DNA of 64,000 nucleotides from Nocardioides currus (lineage in GTDB: Bacteria > Actinomycetota > Actinomycetes > Propionibacteriales > Nocardioidaceae). The notes under the pieces are model-generated. The model did not search any database, was not told the origin of the DNA, and saw only the letters and a list, made by a program, of their open reading frames with translations. The DNA is taken from NCBI RefSeq assembly GCF_003057875.1, contig NZ_PYXZ01000001.1, positions 744,001-808,000 on the forward strand, read 5' to 3'. The translations under genes and the position numbers were made by a program. Below, one piece after another: positions 7,420-15,742 of the stretch. Each line of letters starts with the position of its first letter. The first letter of the stretch is position 1.

Positions 7420-8937
7420 TCAGAGCATCTCGGAGCGACGCAGCTTCCCCGTCACGGTCCGGGGCAGGCGGTCGGCACGCACGGTCCACATCCGCGGGAC
7501 CTTGAAGCCCGCGAGCTCGTGCTCGGCGTGGCGGCGCAGCGCCTCCCGGTCCAGCGTGGCCGGGTGGTCGCAGACGACGAATGCGTGCCCGACCTCGCCG
7601 AGCCGGCGATCGGGGACACCGATGACAGCCACCTCGATCACGCCCGGGAACGCCGCGATCACTCGCTCGACCTCGGCGGGATAGACGTTGAGCCCCCCGC
7701 TCACGATCATCTCCTTCGAGCGGCCCGAGACGTGGACGATGCCGGCGTCGTCGAGGTAGCCCCGGTCCCCCGTGTGCAGCCAGCCGTCGACGACGGCGGA
7801 GGTGCCGTCGAGGTAGGCGATCGACGTGGCGGGAGATCGGATCACGATCTCGCCGTGCTCCCCGACGGCCGCGTCTCCCCCGCCCGGTCGTGCGACCCGG
7901 ATGTTCGCCGCCACTGTGCTCCACCCTGCGGCGCCGCCGCGGTCCACGACGTCGTCAGCGGGCAGGTGCAGCGCGACGCTCGGGAACTCCGAGACGCCGT
8001 AGCCGTGCCGGACGTCGACCGCCGGCAGCAGTCGCTGGAGCTCGCCGATCTCGGCGGGCGTGACCGGCTCTCCCCCGGAGAGGACGAGCCGGAGCGAGGT
8101 GAGGTCGTGGCGTTCGTGGACGCGTGACTCGAGGATCATCCGCAGCACCGACGGGGCGAACATGCCGGTCGTGACGTGGTGGCGTTCGACCAGGTCGGCG
8201 AGGTCGTCGGCGTCGAAGCCTCCCGTCGGCTTCAGCACGACCGTCCCTCGCCGCCAGATCGTGCCCAGGGTCAGGCAGTGCAGCCCGGCCGCCCAGCTGA
8301 GCGACGGAACGACCACGTGGGTGTCAGCTGAGGTGATCTCGAAGTCGACGACCTGGGCGAGGGTGTTGACCAGGACCGTGGCGTGCGTGTGCACGGCGCC
8401 CTTGGGGAACCCGGTCGTCCCCGAGGTGTACTGGAGCAGCGCCGTCTCCGAGCTCTCGACGACGGCTGCAGGAGCGTCGGCCTCGTCGACGACGAGGTCG
8501 TCGTACGCCACCGTCGTCCCGCCGCCGACCACGCCCTCCGGGTCACCGACGACGACGAGGAACTCCGGGCCCGCGCTCGTCGCCACCCCCGCGAGCAGGG
8601 ACGTCTCGGTCACGAGCCAACGCGCGGCGGAGTCCGCGACGATGTGGGCGACCTCCCCTGGGCGGAGCAGGTAGTTGACCGGGACCAGGACGCCACCCAT
8701 GTGAGCGGCGGCGAAGATCATCTCGAGGTACTCGACACGGTTCTTGAGGTAGAGGGCGATCACGTCGCCACGACGGAAGCCGCGTCGGTGCAGGCCGGTC
8801 GCCAGCCGCAGGACGCGGTCGGTCAGCTCGGCGTACGTCAGCCGCCGCTCCCCGGCTATCAGCGCCATGCGCGCTGGGTCGCGAGCACCGGCCGAGGGCG
8901 GGCGGAGCAGGATGTCGGCCAGGCCAAACAGGCTCAC
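7420..8937 (-). CDS. AMP-dependent acyl-CoA synthetase/ligase
   Basis: 505 residues, the length of class I adenylate-forming ligases. The phosphate-binding loop is 'YTSGTTGFPKGA', the aryl/acyl pocket region precedes 'HGYGVSEFP', and the hinge is 'GWLHTGDRGYLDDAGIVHVSGRSKE'-like with Asp and Arg in place (split here: 'LHTGDRGYLDD', 'SGRSKEMIVSGG'). The catalytic lysine motif is 'RTVTGKLRR' near the C-terminus. It forms an acyl-AMP and then the CoA thioester of a carboxylic acid, probably the compound carried by the Liv importer. It is transcribed toward the insertion sequence. A CGGTCG-rich palindrome at 9070-9089 lies upstream. Confidence 0.88.
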   Translation of the reverse strand: MSLFGLADILLRPPSAGARDPARMALIAGERRLTYAELTDRVLRLATGLHRRGFRRGDVIALYLKNRVEYLEMIFAAAHMGGVLVPVNYLLRPGEVAHIVADSAARWLVTETSLLAGVATSAGPEFLVVVGDPEGVVGGGTTVAYDDLVVDEADAPAAVVESSETALLQYTSGTTGFPKGAVHTHATVLVNTLAQVVDFEITSADTHVVVPSLSWAAGLHCLTLGTIWRRGTVVLKPTGGFDADDLADLVERHHVTTGMFAPSVLRMILESRVHERHDLTSLRLVLSGGEPVTPAEIGELQRLLPAVDVRHGYGVSEFPSVALHLPADDVVDRGGAAGWSTVAANIRVARPGGGDAAVGEHGEIVIRSPATSIAYLDGTSAVVDGWLHTGDRGYLDDAGIVHVSGRSKEMIVSGGLNVYPAEVERVIAAFPGVIEVAVIGVPDRRLGEVGHAFVVCDHPATLDREALRRHAEHELAGFKVPRMWTVRADRLPRTVTGKLRRSEML

Positions 8938-8965
8938 GGGGCACCGCCCGCAGTCGCCACGGGCC

Positions 8966-9089
8966 GTCGGACGAGGTCGGACGAGGTCGGACGATCCACC
9001 TCGGGCGTCTTCGCGGAGCGGCGCCCCGCGCGAACGTACCGGCTCATGCGGCCATTATCGGCCCCGCACCAACCGAGCGGTCGACCGCT
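8966..9089 (-). promoter_or_regulatory. Upstream region of the ligase: candidate operator, -10 box and 10-bp tandem repeat
   Basis: Read on the minus strand, GATAAT at 9059-9054 is a plausible -10 box. Upstream of it, bases 9076-9089 form a perfect 14-bp palindrome (AGCGGTCGACCGCT), and bases 9070-9083 match 11 of 14 with the operator-like palindrome at 10075-10088. The overlap with the expected -35 region fits repression. Within the leader, GTCGGACGAG is repeated at 8966, 8976 and, for nine bases, 8986; its role is unknown. No coding sequence is seen between 8938 and 9111. Confidence 0.4.
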
Positions 9090-9111
9090 TGCCCATTGGC
9101 GCACCCGGTGC

Positions 9112-10044
9112 TCAGAACGTCAGGACGTACCTGCCGCGCAATCCGCCCGTCTCGAGACGCCGGTGGGCCTCCGCCGCCTCATCGGACGGCAGGACGCCGG
9201 CGACACGCGGCGTCAGCACACCACGTTCCACCGCGTCGCGGACACGGTCCAGCCGGCCCGGCACGTGATACTCCTCGCGCACGGCCGACGCGTCGAAGGT
9301 GATGCCGCGCGTGGGCAGGCCGCGCCACCTCCGTACGGCTAGGTAGACCCCGCCGTCGCGCACCGCCCCGAGCGCCAGCTCGTGCAGGAGAGCAGCGTCG
9401 ACGACGGCGTCCACACCAGCGGGCACCGCCTGCCTGACGGCATCCGCGACGTCATCTCCACGCCCGACGACGAGGTCTGCCCCGAGTCCCCGCACCAAGT
9501 CGACGTCGTGGGGCGACGCATCCGCCACGACCCACATCCGACGATCCTTCGCGAGCTGGATGACGTAGCCGCCCAGCTGCCCCGCGGCCCCGGTGATCGC
9601 GAGTGATCTCACGCCGCGGCGTTCGAGCTTCTCCACGATCTGCAGCGCGGTGAGGCCGTTCATCGGGAGCGTGGCTGCCGCGTGAAGGTCCAGTCCGCGC
9701 GGGACCGCGGCCACGGCGTCCGCCGGCGCGACAAGGCTCTCGACGTACGAACCGCCGTGCGAGGTCAACGGGTGCGCGAAGGCCATGACGCGGTCCCCGA
9801 TGACCCACTGGCCCACGTGCTCGCCGACCTGGTCGACCACGCCCGCGGCATCCATGCCGGGGACGTGGGGCGCGGTGGCACCGTCGGTCGGGATCGCGCC
9901 CGCGCGCAACAGCGTGTCGACCGGGTTGACGGACGCCGCGCGCACCCTGATGCGCACCTCGCCGGGTCCGGCGTCGGGCGTGGGCAGCTCGTGTACACCG
10001 AGCTCCTCGGGCCCGCCGGGCCGCGTGATTCCGACAACTTTCAC
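9112..10044 (-). CDS. Zinc-binding-type (MDR superfamily) NAD(P)H:quinone oxidoreductase
   Basis: Start GTG at 10044 is preferred because it gives the family N-terminus 'KVVGITRPGGPEELGV' and 310 residues; the frame stays open further upstream but that part overlaps the divergent promoter. The GroES-like half has 'VRIRVRAASVNPVDTLLRAG' (split: 'VRIRVRAASVNPVDT') and 'GMDAAGVV'. The Rossmann half has 'AITGAAGQLGGYVIQLA', the quinone-oxidoreductase variant of the NADPH motif. Typical structural zinc cysteines are absent, so it belongs to the QOR/enoyl reductase branch. It is divergent from the MFS gene with a 66-base intergenic region that holds a palindrome. It may reduce an enone or quinone intermediate. 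Confidence 0.85.
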   Translation of the reverse strand: MKVVGITRPGGPEELGVHELPTPDAGPGEVRIRVRAASVNPVDTLLRAGAIPTDGATAPHVPGMDAAGVVDQVGEHVGQWVIGDRVMAFAHPLTSHGGSYVESLVAPADAVAAVPRGLDLHAAATLPMNGLTALQIVEKLERRGVRSLAITGAAGQLGGYVIQLAKDRRMWVVADASPHDVDLVRGLGADLVVGRGDDVADAVRQAVPAGVDAVVDAALLHELALGAVRDGGVYLAVRRWRGLPTRGITFDASAVREEYHVPGRLDRVRDAVERGVLTPRVAGVLPSDEAAEAHRRLETGGLRGRYVLTF

Positions 10045-10110
10045 AAGACCCAGCCTCTCGCGTCTGACATCATTCGACCGTACGGTCGGTCGACAATCTT
10101 GAGGAGCGAG
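10045..10110. promoter_or_regulatory. Divergent promoter region with palindromic operator
   Basis: The 66 bases between the dehydrogenase and MFS genes contain a perfect palindrome CGACCGTACGGTCG at 10075-10088. On the minus strand a TTGTCG and an AATGAT 16 bases apart flank this palindrome and would serve the dehydrogenase gene. The MFS gene has a GAGGAG Shine-Dalgarno at 10101-10106. The palindrome is nearly the same as the one at the livH promoter (12 of 14 over 973-986), so one regulator may control both divergent genes and the liv operon. Confidence 0.6.
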
Positions 10111-11532
10111 ATGACGGAGTGTGCCGATGCCGAGGTCGAGGAGAACCGGCGGACCGGTCGGACCCCTCATCAGCTGACCTTCGCGATCCTGGCGGCGGGG
10201 GTCGCCTCGTTCTCCCTGAACCAGTCGCTGACCGTCCCCGTCCTGCCCCTCATCGCGGTCGAGCTCGACACCTCGCAGTCCGCCGCCACCTGGGTGATCA
10301 CCGCCTACCTGCTGTCGTCGTCGGTCTTCACCCCGGTGCTGGGGCGCCTCGGTGACGCCGTGGGCAAGGACCGGGTCCTCGTGCTGGCCCTGGCCTGCCT
10401 CGCGACCGGATCCCTGGTCGCCGCCGTCGCGCCGAGCATCGAGGTCATGATCGGCGGTCGCGTGCTGACGGGGGTCGGCGGCGGCGTCCTGCCCCTGGCG
10501 TTCGGCATCATCCGCGACGAGTTTGCGCCCGAGCGCGTCGCCGCCGCAGCGGGCTTCGTCTCCTCGCTGCTGGGTGTCGGGTTCGGTGTCGGGCTCGTGC
10601 TGGCCGGCCCGATCGTCCACACCCTCGGCTTCCGCGGCCTGTTCTGGACCCCCTTCGCCGTCACCGCGGTCGCCACGATGGCGGCAGCCGCACTCGTCCC
10701 ACCCTCTCCGGTGCGCGTCCCGGGACGAATCCCCCTCGCGCCGGCGATCTTGCTGGGCTCCTGGCTCCTGGCGTTGCTCGTCGCGATGAGTCGAGCCCCT
10801 CGGTGGGGATGGACGTCCCCGGCCGTGGTGGTCCTGCTACTGCTGGCGGGTGTGCTGGCGGCGTGCTGGATCGCTCTGGAGCTTCGCCAACCGGTGCCCC
10901 TCATCGACATGCAGATGATGCGACTCCGGGGCGTGTGGACCACCAACCTCGTGGCGCTCCTCGTGGGGTTCAGCATGTACGCCTTCTATGGGTTCCTGCC
11001 GCAGCTCATGCAGACCCCGGCCTCCACCGGCTACGGGCTCGGTGCCACCACGTCCGAGTCAGGCTTCCTGATCCTGCCCAACGCGGTCGCTACTTTCGTG
11101 TGCGGGATCGTCGCGGCGCCCCTGGCTGCACGTATCGGGGCGAAGACGGTCGTGGTCGCAGGTGGCCTGCTCGGCGCCACAGGCATGTCCACCCTGCTAG
11201 CGCTCCACGACCTACCGTGGCACTTCGTCGTGGTGAACAGCGTCGCCGGCCTGGGCATCGGGTTGGTGTTCGCCAGTCTGGCCCCGCTGATCCTGTCGAC
11301 GGTCCCCGCGGAACAGTCCGGGGTCGCCAACGGCATGAACGCCAACATCCGCACGATCGGCGGCGCCATCGGTGCCGCCGTCATGTCGACGGTGGTGACA
11401 GCACAGCTCGCCGCCGACGGGCTCCCGCAGGAGACCAGCTACATGCGCGGGTTCGCGATCCTGTCGGTGGTCATGTTCGCCGCAGCCCTGGCCGGGACGA
11501 CGATCCCTGCGCATCGGCGTCGTGCCGCGTGA
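10111..11532 (+). CDS. MFS drug:H+ antiporter-type transporter (DHA2 / EmrB-QacA family)
   Basis: Start ATG 10111 follows GAGGAGCGAG; 473 residues, normal for 14-TM DHA2 pumps. Motif A is visible as 'GRLGDAVGKDRV' after TM2, motif B/C as 'GGRVLTGVGGGVLPLAFGI' (family TM4-TM5 region), and the late 'GVANGMNANIRTIGGAIGAA' is typical of EmrB/QacA members. It may export a toxic substrate or intermediate, or import an organic acid. It is divergent from the dehydrogenase and probably under the same palindromic operator. A GC-rich hairpin at 11552-11587 follows the stop codon. Confidence 0.88.
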   Translation: MTECADAEVEENRRTGRTPHQLTFAILAAGVASFSLNQSLTVPVLPLIAVELDTSQSAATWVITAYLLSSSVFTPVLGRLGDAVGKDRVLVLALACLATGSLVAAVAPSIEVMIGGRVLTGVGGGVLPLAFGIIRDEFAPERVAAAAGFVSSLLGVGFGVGLVLAGPIVHTLGFRGLFWTPFAVTAVATMAAAALVPPSPVRVPGRIPLAPAILLGSWLLALLVAMSRAPRWGWTSPAVVVLLLLAGVLAACWIALELRQPVPLIDMQMMRLRGVWTTNLVALLVGFSMYAFYGFLPQLMQTPASTGYGLGATTSESGFLILPNAVATFVCGIVAAPLAARIGAKTVVVAGGLLGATGMSTLLALHDLPWHFVVVNSVAGLGIGLVFASLAPLILSTVPAEQSGVANGMNANIRTIGGAIGAAVMSTVVTAQLAADGLPQETSYMRGFAILSVVMFAAALAGTTIPAHRRRAA

Positions 11533-11551
11533 CCACGTCCTGAGATTGACT

Positions 11552-11587
11552 CCGGCCCCGGCCCGCATGGCTGCGGACCGGGGCCGG
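11552..11587. terminator. GC-rich hairpin between MFS gene and tRNA-Thr
   Basis: CCGGCCCCGG (11552-11561) pairs perfectly with CCGGGGCCGG (11578-11587) around a 16-base loop. It lies 19 bases past the MFS stop and just past the 3' end of the convergent tRNA gene, so it can end both transcripts. No T-tract is present, as is common in actinobacteria. Confidence 0.65.
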
Positions 11588-11595
11588 TGTCGTGG

Positions 11596-11671
11596 TGGAG
11601 CCGCCTGTCAGAATCGAACTGACGACCTAGTCATTACGAGTGACTCGCTCTACCGACTGAGCTAAGGCGGC
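11596..11671 (-). tRNA. tRNA-Thr (anticodon CGT)
   Basis: 76 nt including an encoded CCA (complement of 11596-11598). The acceptor stem GCCGCCT (5' end at 11671) pairs with AGGCGGC at 11606-11600; the D-arm contains AGCTCAGTCGGTAGAGC and the T-arm contains GTTCGATTC. The anticodon CGT is complementary to 11636-11638, reading ACG threonine codons. It lies at the border between the accessory catabolic cluster and the conserved housekeeping block; no second copy of its 3' end is seen as an attachment site in the window. Confidence 0.96.
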
Positions 11672-11675
11672 GCGC

Positions 11676-11704
11676 TGCCCGGCGCGATCGAGACCAGCCG
11701 GGCA
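11676..11704 (-). terminator. Hairpin between the secreted hypothetical gene and tRNA-Thr
   Basis: TGCCCGGC (11676-11683) and GCCGGGCA (11697-11704) form a perfect 8-bp stem with a 13-base loop. It lies 45 bases past the stop of the 189-residue gene and directly before the tRNA 5' end on the same strand, so it could terminate the gene or form part of the tRNA leader. Confidence 0.45.
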
Positions 11705-11748
11705 ACTGCGCAAGGATAACGCGCCGGCGGCCGGCCCGAGAAATCGCG

Positions 11749-12318
11749 TCAGCAGCCGTCGCGGAGCAGGCCGGGTCGACGTCCTTTCGTGATCTCCATG
11801 AGGACGATCTCGGCGTCGCCCGAGGGGCGGCCGTCGGCGGCGTCGGCGTCCAGCCCGAAGCCGAGCCAGCGACGCTGGACGCGCAGGAAGTAGCCCCACT
11901 GGCCGTAGTCGTTGGTGCGCGGCCCGAGCAGGCGATCGCCGTACGCCGCCCTCAGGTCGTCGAGCGTGCTGCCGACCCGGATCCCCTTCGCGGTCCGGAC
12001 GCGGTCGTCGAAGGCCCCGATCATCGCCACCTGTCCGGCGGTCTCGTCGTAGCCGGGGTAGACGTCGATCGAGCGGCGCCACGCCTTGACCGGCCAGATC
12101 TCCCGCGTCCCGCAGGACGTCTTCACGTCGAGCGCGAAGTAGCCGGACTCGGCGGCCGACTCCAGGGTGTCGCCGATGCGCACGGTGTCGAAGCGGCCGG
12201 GCGCGATGACGGCGACGACGTCCTCGGGCGACCCCTCCCGGGCCGAGGTCGGTGCGGGCAGCGCGGCCACCAGCGTGGCGGCGAGGGCAGCGGTCAGCGC
12301 GAGCACGAGCTTCTTCAT
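11749..12318 (-). CDS. Secreted hypothetical protein
   Basis: 189 residues starting 'MKKLVLALTAALAATLVA', a clear Sec signal peptide with a likely cleavage after 'PTSA' near residue 26. The mature part contains 'IRIGDTLESA'-like and 'GIRVGSTLDDLRAAYGDRL' segments: two copies of an I/V-R-x-G-(D/S)-T-L-(E/D)-x motif, a pattern seen in small secreted actinobacterial proteins whose function I do not know. Three cysteines remain in the visible sequence (one near the C-terminal end). It lies 16 bases downstream of the secreted hydrolase gene on the same strand and may be co-transcribed with it. Confidence 0.75.
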   Translation of the reverse strand: MKKLVLALTAALAATLVAALPAPTSAREGSPEDVVAVIAPGRFDTVRIGDTLESAAESGYFALDVKTSCGTREIWPVKAWRRSIDVYPGYDETAGQVAMIGAFDDRVRTAKGIRVGSTLDDLRAAYGDRLLGPRTNDYGQWGYFLRVQRRWLGFGLDADAADGRPSGDAEIVLMEITKGRRPGLLRDGC

Positions 12319-12334
12319 GATGGTCCCCCGGTGA

Positions 12335-13903
12335 TCAGCAGTCGGTCGGGTTGTCGGGCACGTCGCCGTCGAGGAGGTAGGACTCGATGGCGGTGTCGAT
12401 GCACTCGTTGCCCGAGTTGTAGGCGGTGTGGCCGTCGCCGTCGCGGCGCAGCAGCACGCCGGAGTCGAGCTGGGCGGCCAGCGCCTCGGCCCACTTCATC
12501 GGTGTGGCGGGGTCGCGGGTGGTGCCGACGACCAGGATCGGAGCGGCGCCCTTGCCGTCGATCTCGATCGGCTTCTCGGTCGTCGTGGACAGCGAGCCAC
12601 GGCACGAGGTGAGGGACCACGCGAAGATCGAGCCGAAGGTGGGCGACGCCTCCTCGAAGGCGGGCAGCTCGGACGCCACCTGGTCGAAGTCGATCGAGGA
12701 CGGGTCGTCGAGGCAGTTGATGGCGAAGATCGCCTCGGAGCTGTTGTCGACGTATCCCTGCGGGCCGCGCGAGGAGTAGGTGTCGGCGAGGTCCATCAAC
12801 GCCGAGCCGCTGCCGTCCAGCGCCGAGCGGAGCGCGGCGCTGAGCAGGAACCAGTAGTCGCGGTTGTAGAGCGGGGTGACGATGCCGTAGAAGGCGTTGC
12901 CGACCTGGAGCTCGCGGTCGCCGGCCGGCAGCGGGGAGCCGTCGACCTCGCCGAGCAGGTCGCTGATGGTGGCCATGCCCTCGTCGACGGAGTCGCCGAG
13001 GAAGCAGTTGTCGGTGGTGTCGAGGCAGTTCTGGACGTAGGAGCGCAGCGCCGTCTCGAAGCCGGCCGCCTGCTCGAGGCCGAGCTGGCGGTTGTCGAGC
13101 GAGACGTCCACGGCGCCGTCGAGGACGAGGCGGCCGACGCGCCTCGGGAACAGCTCGGCGTACGTCGCCCCGAGCTTGGTGCCGTAGGAGGCACCGAGGT
13201 AGGTCAGCGTCTTCTGCCCCAGCGCGGCGCGCAGCACGTCCATGTCACGGGCGGCCTCGATGGTGGAGACGTGGTCGACCAGGTCGCCGCTGAGCTCGGC
13301 GCACCCGCGGCCGAAGCCGGTGGTCATCTCGGCGTACTCCTGCTCCTCCTCGGGCGTGTCCGGGTTGGGGTCGGAGGAGAGGTAGACGTCGAGCTGGTCG
13401 TCGCTGAGGCAGTCGACGGGCGCGGACTCACCGGTGCCGCGCGGGTCGAAGCCGACGATGTCGAACGCCCGGAGCAGCGGCTCGCGGAACACGCGGCTGG
13501 CGGCCGCGGCGTAGTCGGTGCCGGGGGCGCCCGGGCCGCCGGGGTTGACCACCAGCGCGCCCTGGCTCTCGTCGCGCGCGGGCACCTTGAGCAGCGCCAG
13601 CTCGATCGTCTCGCCGTCCGGCTCGGCGTAGTCCAGGGGCACCTCGAGCTGCGCGCACTCGGCGTCGTCGTTGCACGACTCCCAGTCGAGCGACTGGGCG
13701 TAGAACGATTCGAGGCCCGGCTCGGGCGCGGCCGTGGTGTCGGCGTCGGGCTCCGGGCGCGGCGACGACGACGACGACGACGACGAGCGTGACGGCTCGC
13801 TGCTCGACGTGTCGTCGTCGTTGTCGTCGAACGCCGTGACGACGGCCCAGAACGTCGAGGCCAGCAACGCCACGACCACCAGCACGACCAGGACCTTCTT
13901 CAT
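12335..13903 (-). CDS. Secreted alpha/beta hydrolase, tripeptidyl aminopeptidase (TAP)-like
   Basis: 522 residues. An N-terminal membrane/signal segment (about residues 4-23) is followed by a Ser/Asp-rich low-complexity linker with an uninterrupted serine run near residues 40-47, encoded by repeated TCG codons. The hydrolase fold starts near residue 70. Visible elements are 'VVNPGGPGAPG' (oxyanion region), 'DIVGFDPRGTGES' and the nucleophile elbow 'LGASYGTKLG' with Ser at about 239. The C-terminal TAP-like part has 'VVGTTRDPATP' (acidic residue) and 'RRDGDGHTAY' (His). Such enzymes clip peptides or esters outside the cell. Its start overlaps the holB stop by four bases, so it is in the tmk-holB operon. 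Confidence 0.85.
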   Translation of the reverse strand: MKKVLVVLVVVALLASTFWAVVTAFDDNDDDTSSSEPSRSSSSSSSSPRPEPDADTTAAPEPGLESFYAQSLDWESCNDDAECAQLEVPLDYAEPDGETIELALLKVPARDESQGALVVNPGGPGAPGTDYAAAASRVFREPLLRAFDIVGFDPRGTGESAPVDCLSDDQLDVYLSSDPNPDTPEEEQEYAEMTTGFGRGCAELSGDLVDHVSTIEAARDMDVLRAALGQKTLTYLGASYGTKLGATYAELFPRRVGRLVLDGAVDVSLDNRQLGLEQAAGFETALRSYVQNCLDTTDNCFLGDSVDEGMATISDLLGEVDGSPLPAGDRELQVGNAFYGIVTPLYNRDYWFLLSAALRSALDGSGSALMDLADTYSSRGPQGYVDNSSEAIFAINCLDDPSSIDFDQVASELPAFEEASPTFGSIFAWSLTSCRGSLSTTTEKPIEIDGKGAAPILVVGTTRDPATPMKWAEALAAQLDSGVLLRRDGDGHTAYNSGNECIDTAIESYLLDGDVPDNPTDC

Positions 13904-15051
13904 CGGCCCGCTCCCCCCGGCAGCCGCAGCGCCAGCATCATCGACTCGAGCGCCAGGAGTGGCGGCACGTTGAACTCCAGCATCTGCTCGCGGGCGGCGA
14001 AGATCGCGTCGATCATCCGCAGCAGCTCCTCCGGGGTCGTACGCCGCGCGACCTCCGCGACCTCGGCCCGCATCTCCTCGTTGACGAGCGCGCCGGGCGC
14101 GCCGACGGAGAAGGCGATGGCGTCGCGGTAGACCGAGGTCAGGTCCATCAGGCAGCGGTCGGCGACGTCGAGGACGCGGCGCTTGGCCCGCGTCTTCTGG
14201 TCCTTCTCCAACGCACCGAGCGCCGGGGCGTACTCCCGAGGGCGACGACCGCGCTCGACCACGCCGTACGCCGCGTCGAGGTCCTGCTTCTCACGCGCGT
14301 CGAGGTCGGAGGTGATCGCCTCGGCCTCCTCCTTCGCGATCTCGCTGACGTTGGTGGCGGCCTGCATGCACGAGCCGACGGAGGTCAGGCGGGCCGGGAG
14401 CTGCACGACCTGGCGGCGCCGCAGCCTGGTCTGCTCGTCACGGGCCAGCGCCCGTGCGCGCCCGATGTGGCCCTGACTGGCGCGCGCCGCAGCGGCCGCG
14501 AGCTCGGGACCGACCTCGAGGGTGCGGACGAGGAAGGCCGCGACGTCGTCGGCCGGCGGGGTCGTCAGCGTGACCAGCCGGCAGCGCGAGCGGATCGTGG
14601 GCAGCACGTCCTCCACGGTCGGCGCACACAGCAGCCAGACGGTGCGGGCGGTGGGCTCCTCGATCGCCTTGAGCAGCGCGTTGCACGCCTGCTCGGTGAG
14701 GCGGTCGGAGTCCTCGACGATCATGATCTGCCACCGGTCGCCGGCCGGCGCGAGACCGGCCCGGCGCACGAGGTCGCGGACCTCGTCGACACCGATGGAG
14801 AGCTTCTCGGTGCGCACGACCCGGACGTCGGCGTGGCTGCCCGACATCACGGTGTGGCAGGACTTGCAGTGCCCGCAGCCGGTGCCGGTCTCGCACTGGA
14901 GGGCGGCCGCGAAGGCGATCGCGGCGTTGGAACGGCCCGACCCGGGAGGGCCGGTGAACAGCCAGGCGTGCGTCATGCCGTCACCGCCGGCCGCCCGCAT
15001 GAGGCCGGCGATCACCGGCCGCTGGCCGACGAGGTCGTCCCACACGCTCAC
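13900..15051 (-). CDS. holB: DNA polymerase III subunit delta prime
   Basis: 383 residues. The P-loop-like segment reads 'FTGPPGSGRSNAA' (residues 32-44) with Arg in place of the Walker lysine, as expected for the non-hydrolysing clamp-loader subunit. The zinc module 'CETGTGCGHCKSC' follows at about residues 53-65. Later 'IVEDSDRLTEQACNALLKAI' and 'TVEDVLPTIRSRCR' (containing SRC) are clamp-loader motifs. It helps load the beta clamp on DNA. It starts at a GTG overlapping the tmk stop (GTGA) and is followed by the secreted hydrolase. The topA neighbour and this gene sit close together in other actinobacteria too. Confidence 0.93.
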   Translation of the reverse strand: MSVWDDLVGQRPVIAGLMRAAGGDGMTHAWLFTGPPGSGRSNAAIAFAAALQCETGTGCGHCKSCHTVMSGSHADVRVVRTEKLSIGVDEVRDLVRRAGLAPAGDRWQIMIVEDSDRLTEQACNALLKAIEEPTARTVWLLCAPTVEDVLPTIRSRCRLVTLTTPPADDVAAFLVRTLEVGPELAAAAARASQGHIGRARALARDEQTRLRRRQVVQLPARLTSVGSCMQAATNVSEIAKEEAEAITSDLDAREKQDLDAAYGVVERGRRPREYAPALGALEKDQKTRAKRRVLDVADRCLMDLTSVYRDAIAFSVGAPGALVNEEMRAEVAEVARRTTPEELLRMIDAIFAAREQMLEFNVPPLLALESMMLALRLPGGAGR

Positions 15052-15683
15052 GGCAGCAGCCCCTCGACCCGGGTGCGGATGGCCGCCGCGATCTCGTCCC
15101 GGTCGGCGCGGGCGTCGAGCACGAGGTAGTGCTCGGGGTCGGCGGCCGCCAGGTCGAGGAAGCCCTGCCGCACCCGCTGGTGGAACTCCAGCGACTCCCC
15201 CTCGATCCGGTCGCGCTCGGCGAAGCGGTCGAGCCCGGCGGACGGCTCGAGGTCGAGCAGGACGGTCAGGTTGGGGCGGAGGTCGGCGGTCGCCCAGCGG
15301 TTGACCTGCTCCACCTCGGCGACCACCAGGTCGCGGCCGGCGCCCTGGTAGGCCAGCGCGGAGTCGACGTAGCGGTCGGTGATCACGACCTCCCCGCGCG
15401 CCAGCGCCGGCAGGACGACGGTGTCGACGTGCTCGGCCTTGTCGGCGGCGTACAGCAACGCCTCGGTGCGGTGCGAGAGCTCACCCGTCGAGGGGCTGAG
15501 GACGATCTGGCGCAGGGCCTGGCCGACCTCGGTGTCGCCGGGCTCGAAGGTGAGGACGACCGTGCGGCCGGCCGACTCGAGGGTGTCCTTGAGCAGCCGC
15601 GACTGGGTCGACTTGCCCGCCCCCTCGCCGCCCTCGAAGCAGACGAACAGTCCGCTGGCGGCGTACACCCTCCCCTCGCTCAC
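15048..15683 (-). CDS. tmk: Thymidylate kinase
   Basis: The P-loop 'FEGGEGAGKSTQSR', the 'DRYVDSALAYQG' motif and the Arg-rich LID region identify dTMP kinase, which makes dTDP for DNA synthesis. An earlier GTG at 15689 keeps the frame open, but a TAGGGT -10 box lies at 15695-15690 and would place the transcript start at about 15683, exactly on the second GTG; a leaderless start there (211 residues) is preferred. A third GTG at 15668 is also possible. It heads the operon tmk-holB-hydrolase and is divergent from a membrane protein gene. Confidence 0.9.
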   Translation of the reverse strand: MSEGRVYAASGLFVCFEGGEGAGKSTQSRLLKDTLESAGRTVVLTFEPGDTEVGQALRQIVLSPSTGELSHRTEALLYAADKAEHVDTVVLPALARGEVVITDRYVDSALAYQGAGRDLVVAEVEQVNRWATADLRPNLTVLLDLEPSAGLDRFAERDRIEGESLEFHQRVRQGFLDLAAADPEHYLVLDARADRDEIAAAIRTRVEGLLP

Positions 15684-15742
15684 GCGCACACCCTACGGGC
15701 GGGCGGGGACACTAGACTCGCTCCCCGGGCCGAGGGGGGACC

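Noticed and set aside
11596..11671. Attachment site at the tRNA-Thr gene
   Set aside because: No duplicate of the tRNA 3' end and no integrase gene are visible in the window.
13761..13787. Phase-variable trinucleotide repeat in the secreted hydrolase gene
   Set aside because: Length changes would be in-frame and only alter the serine linker; no on/off switching expected.
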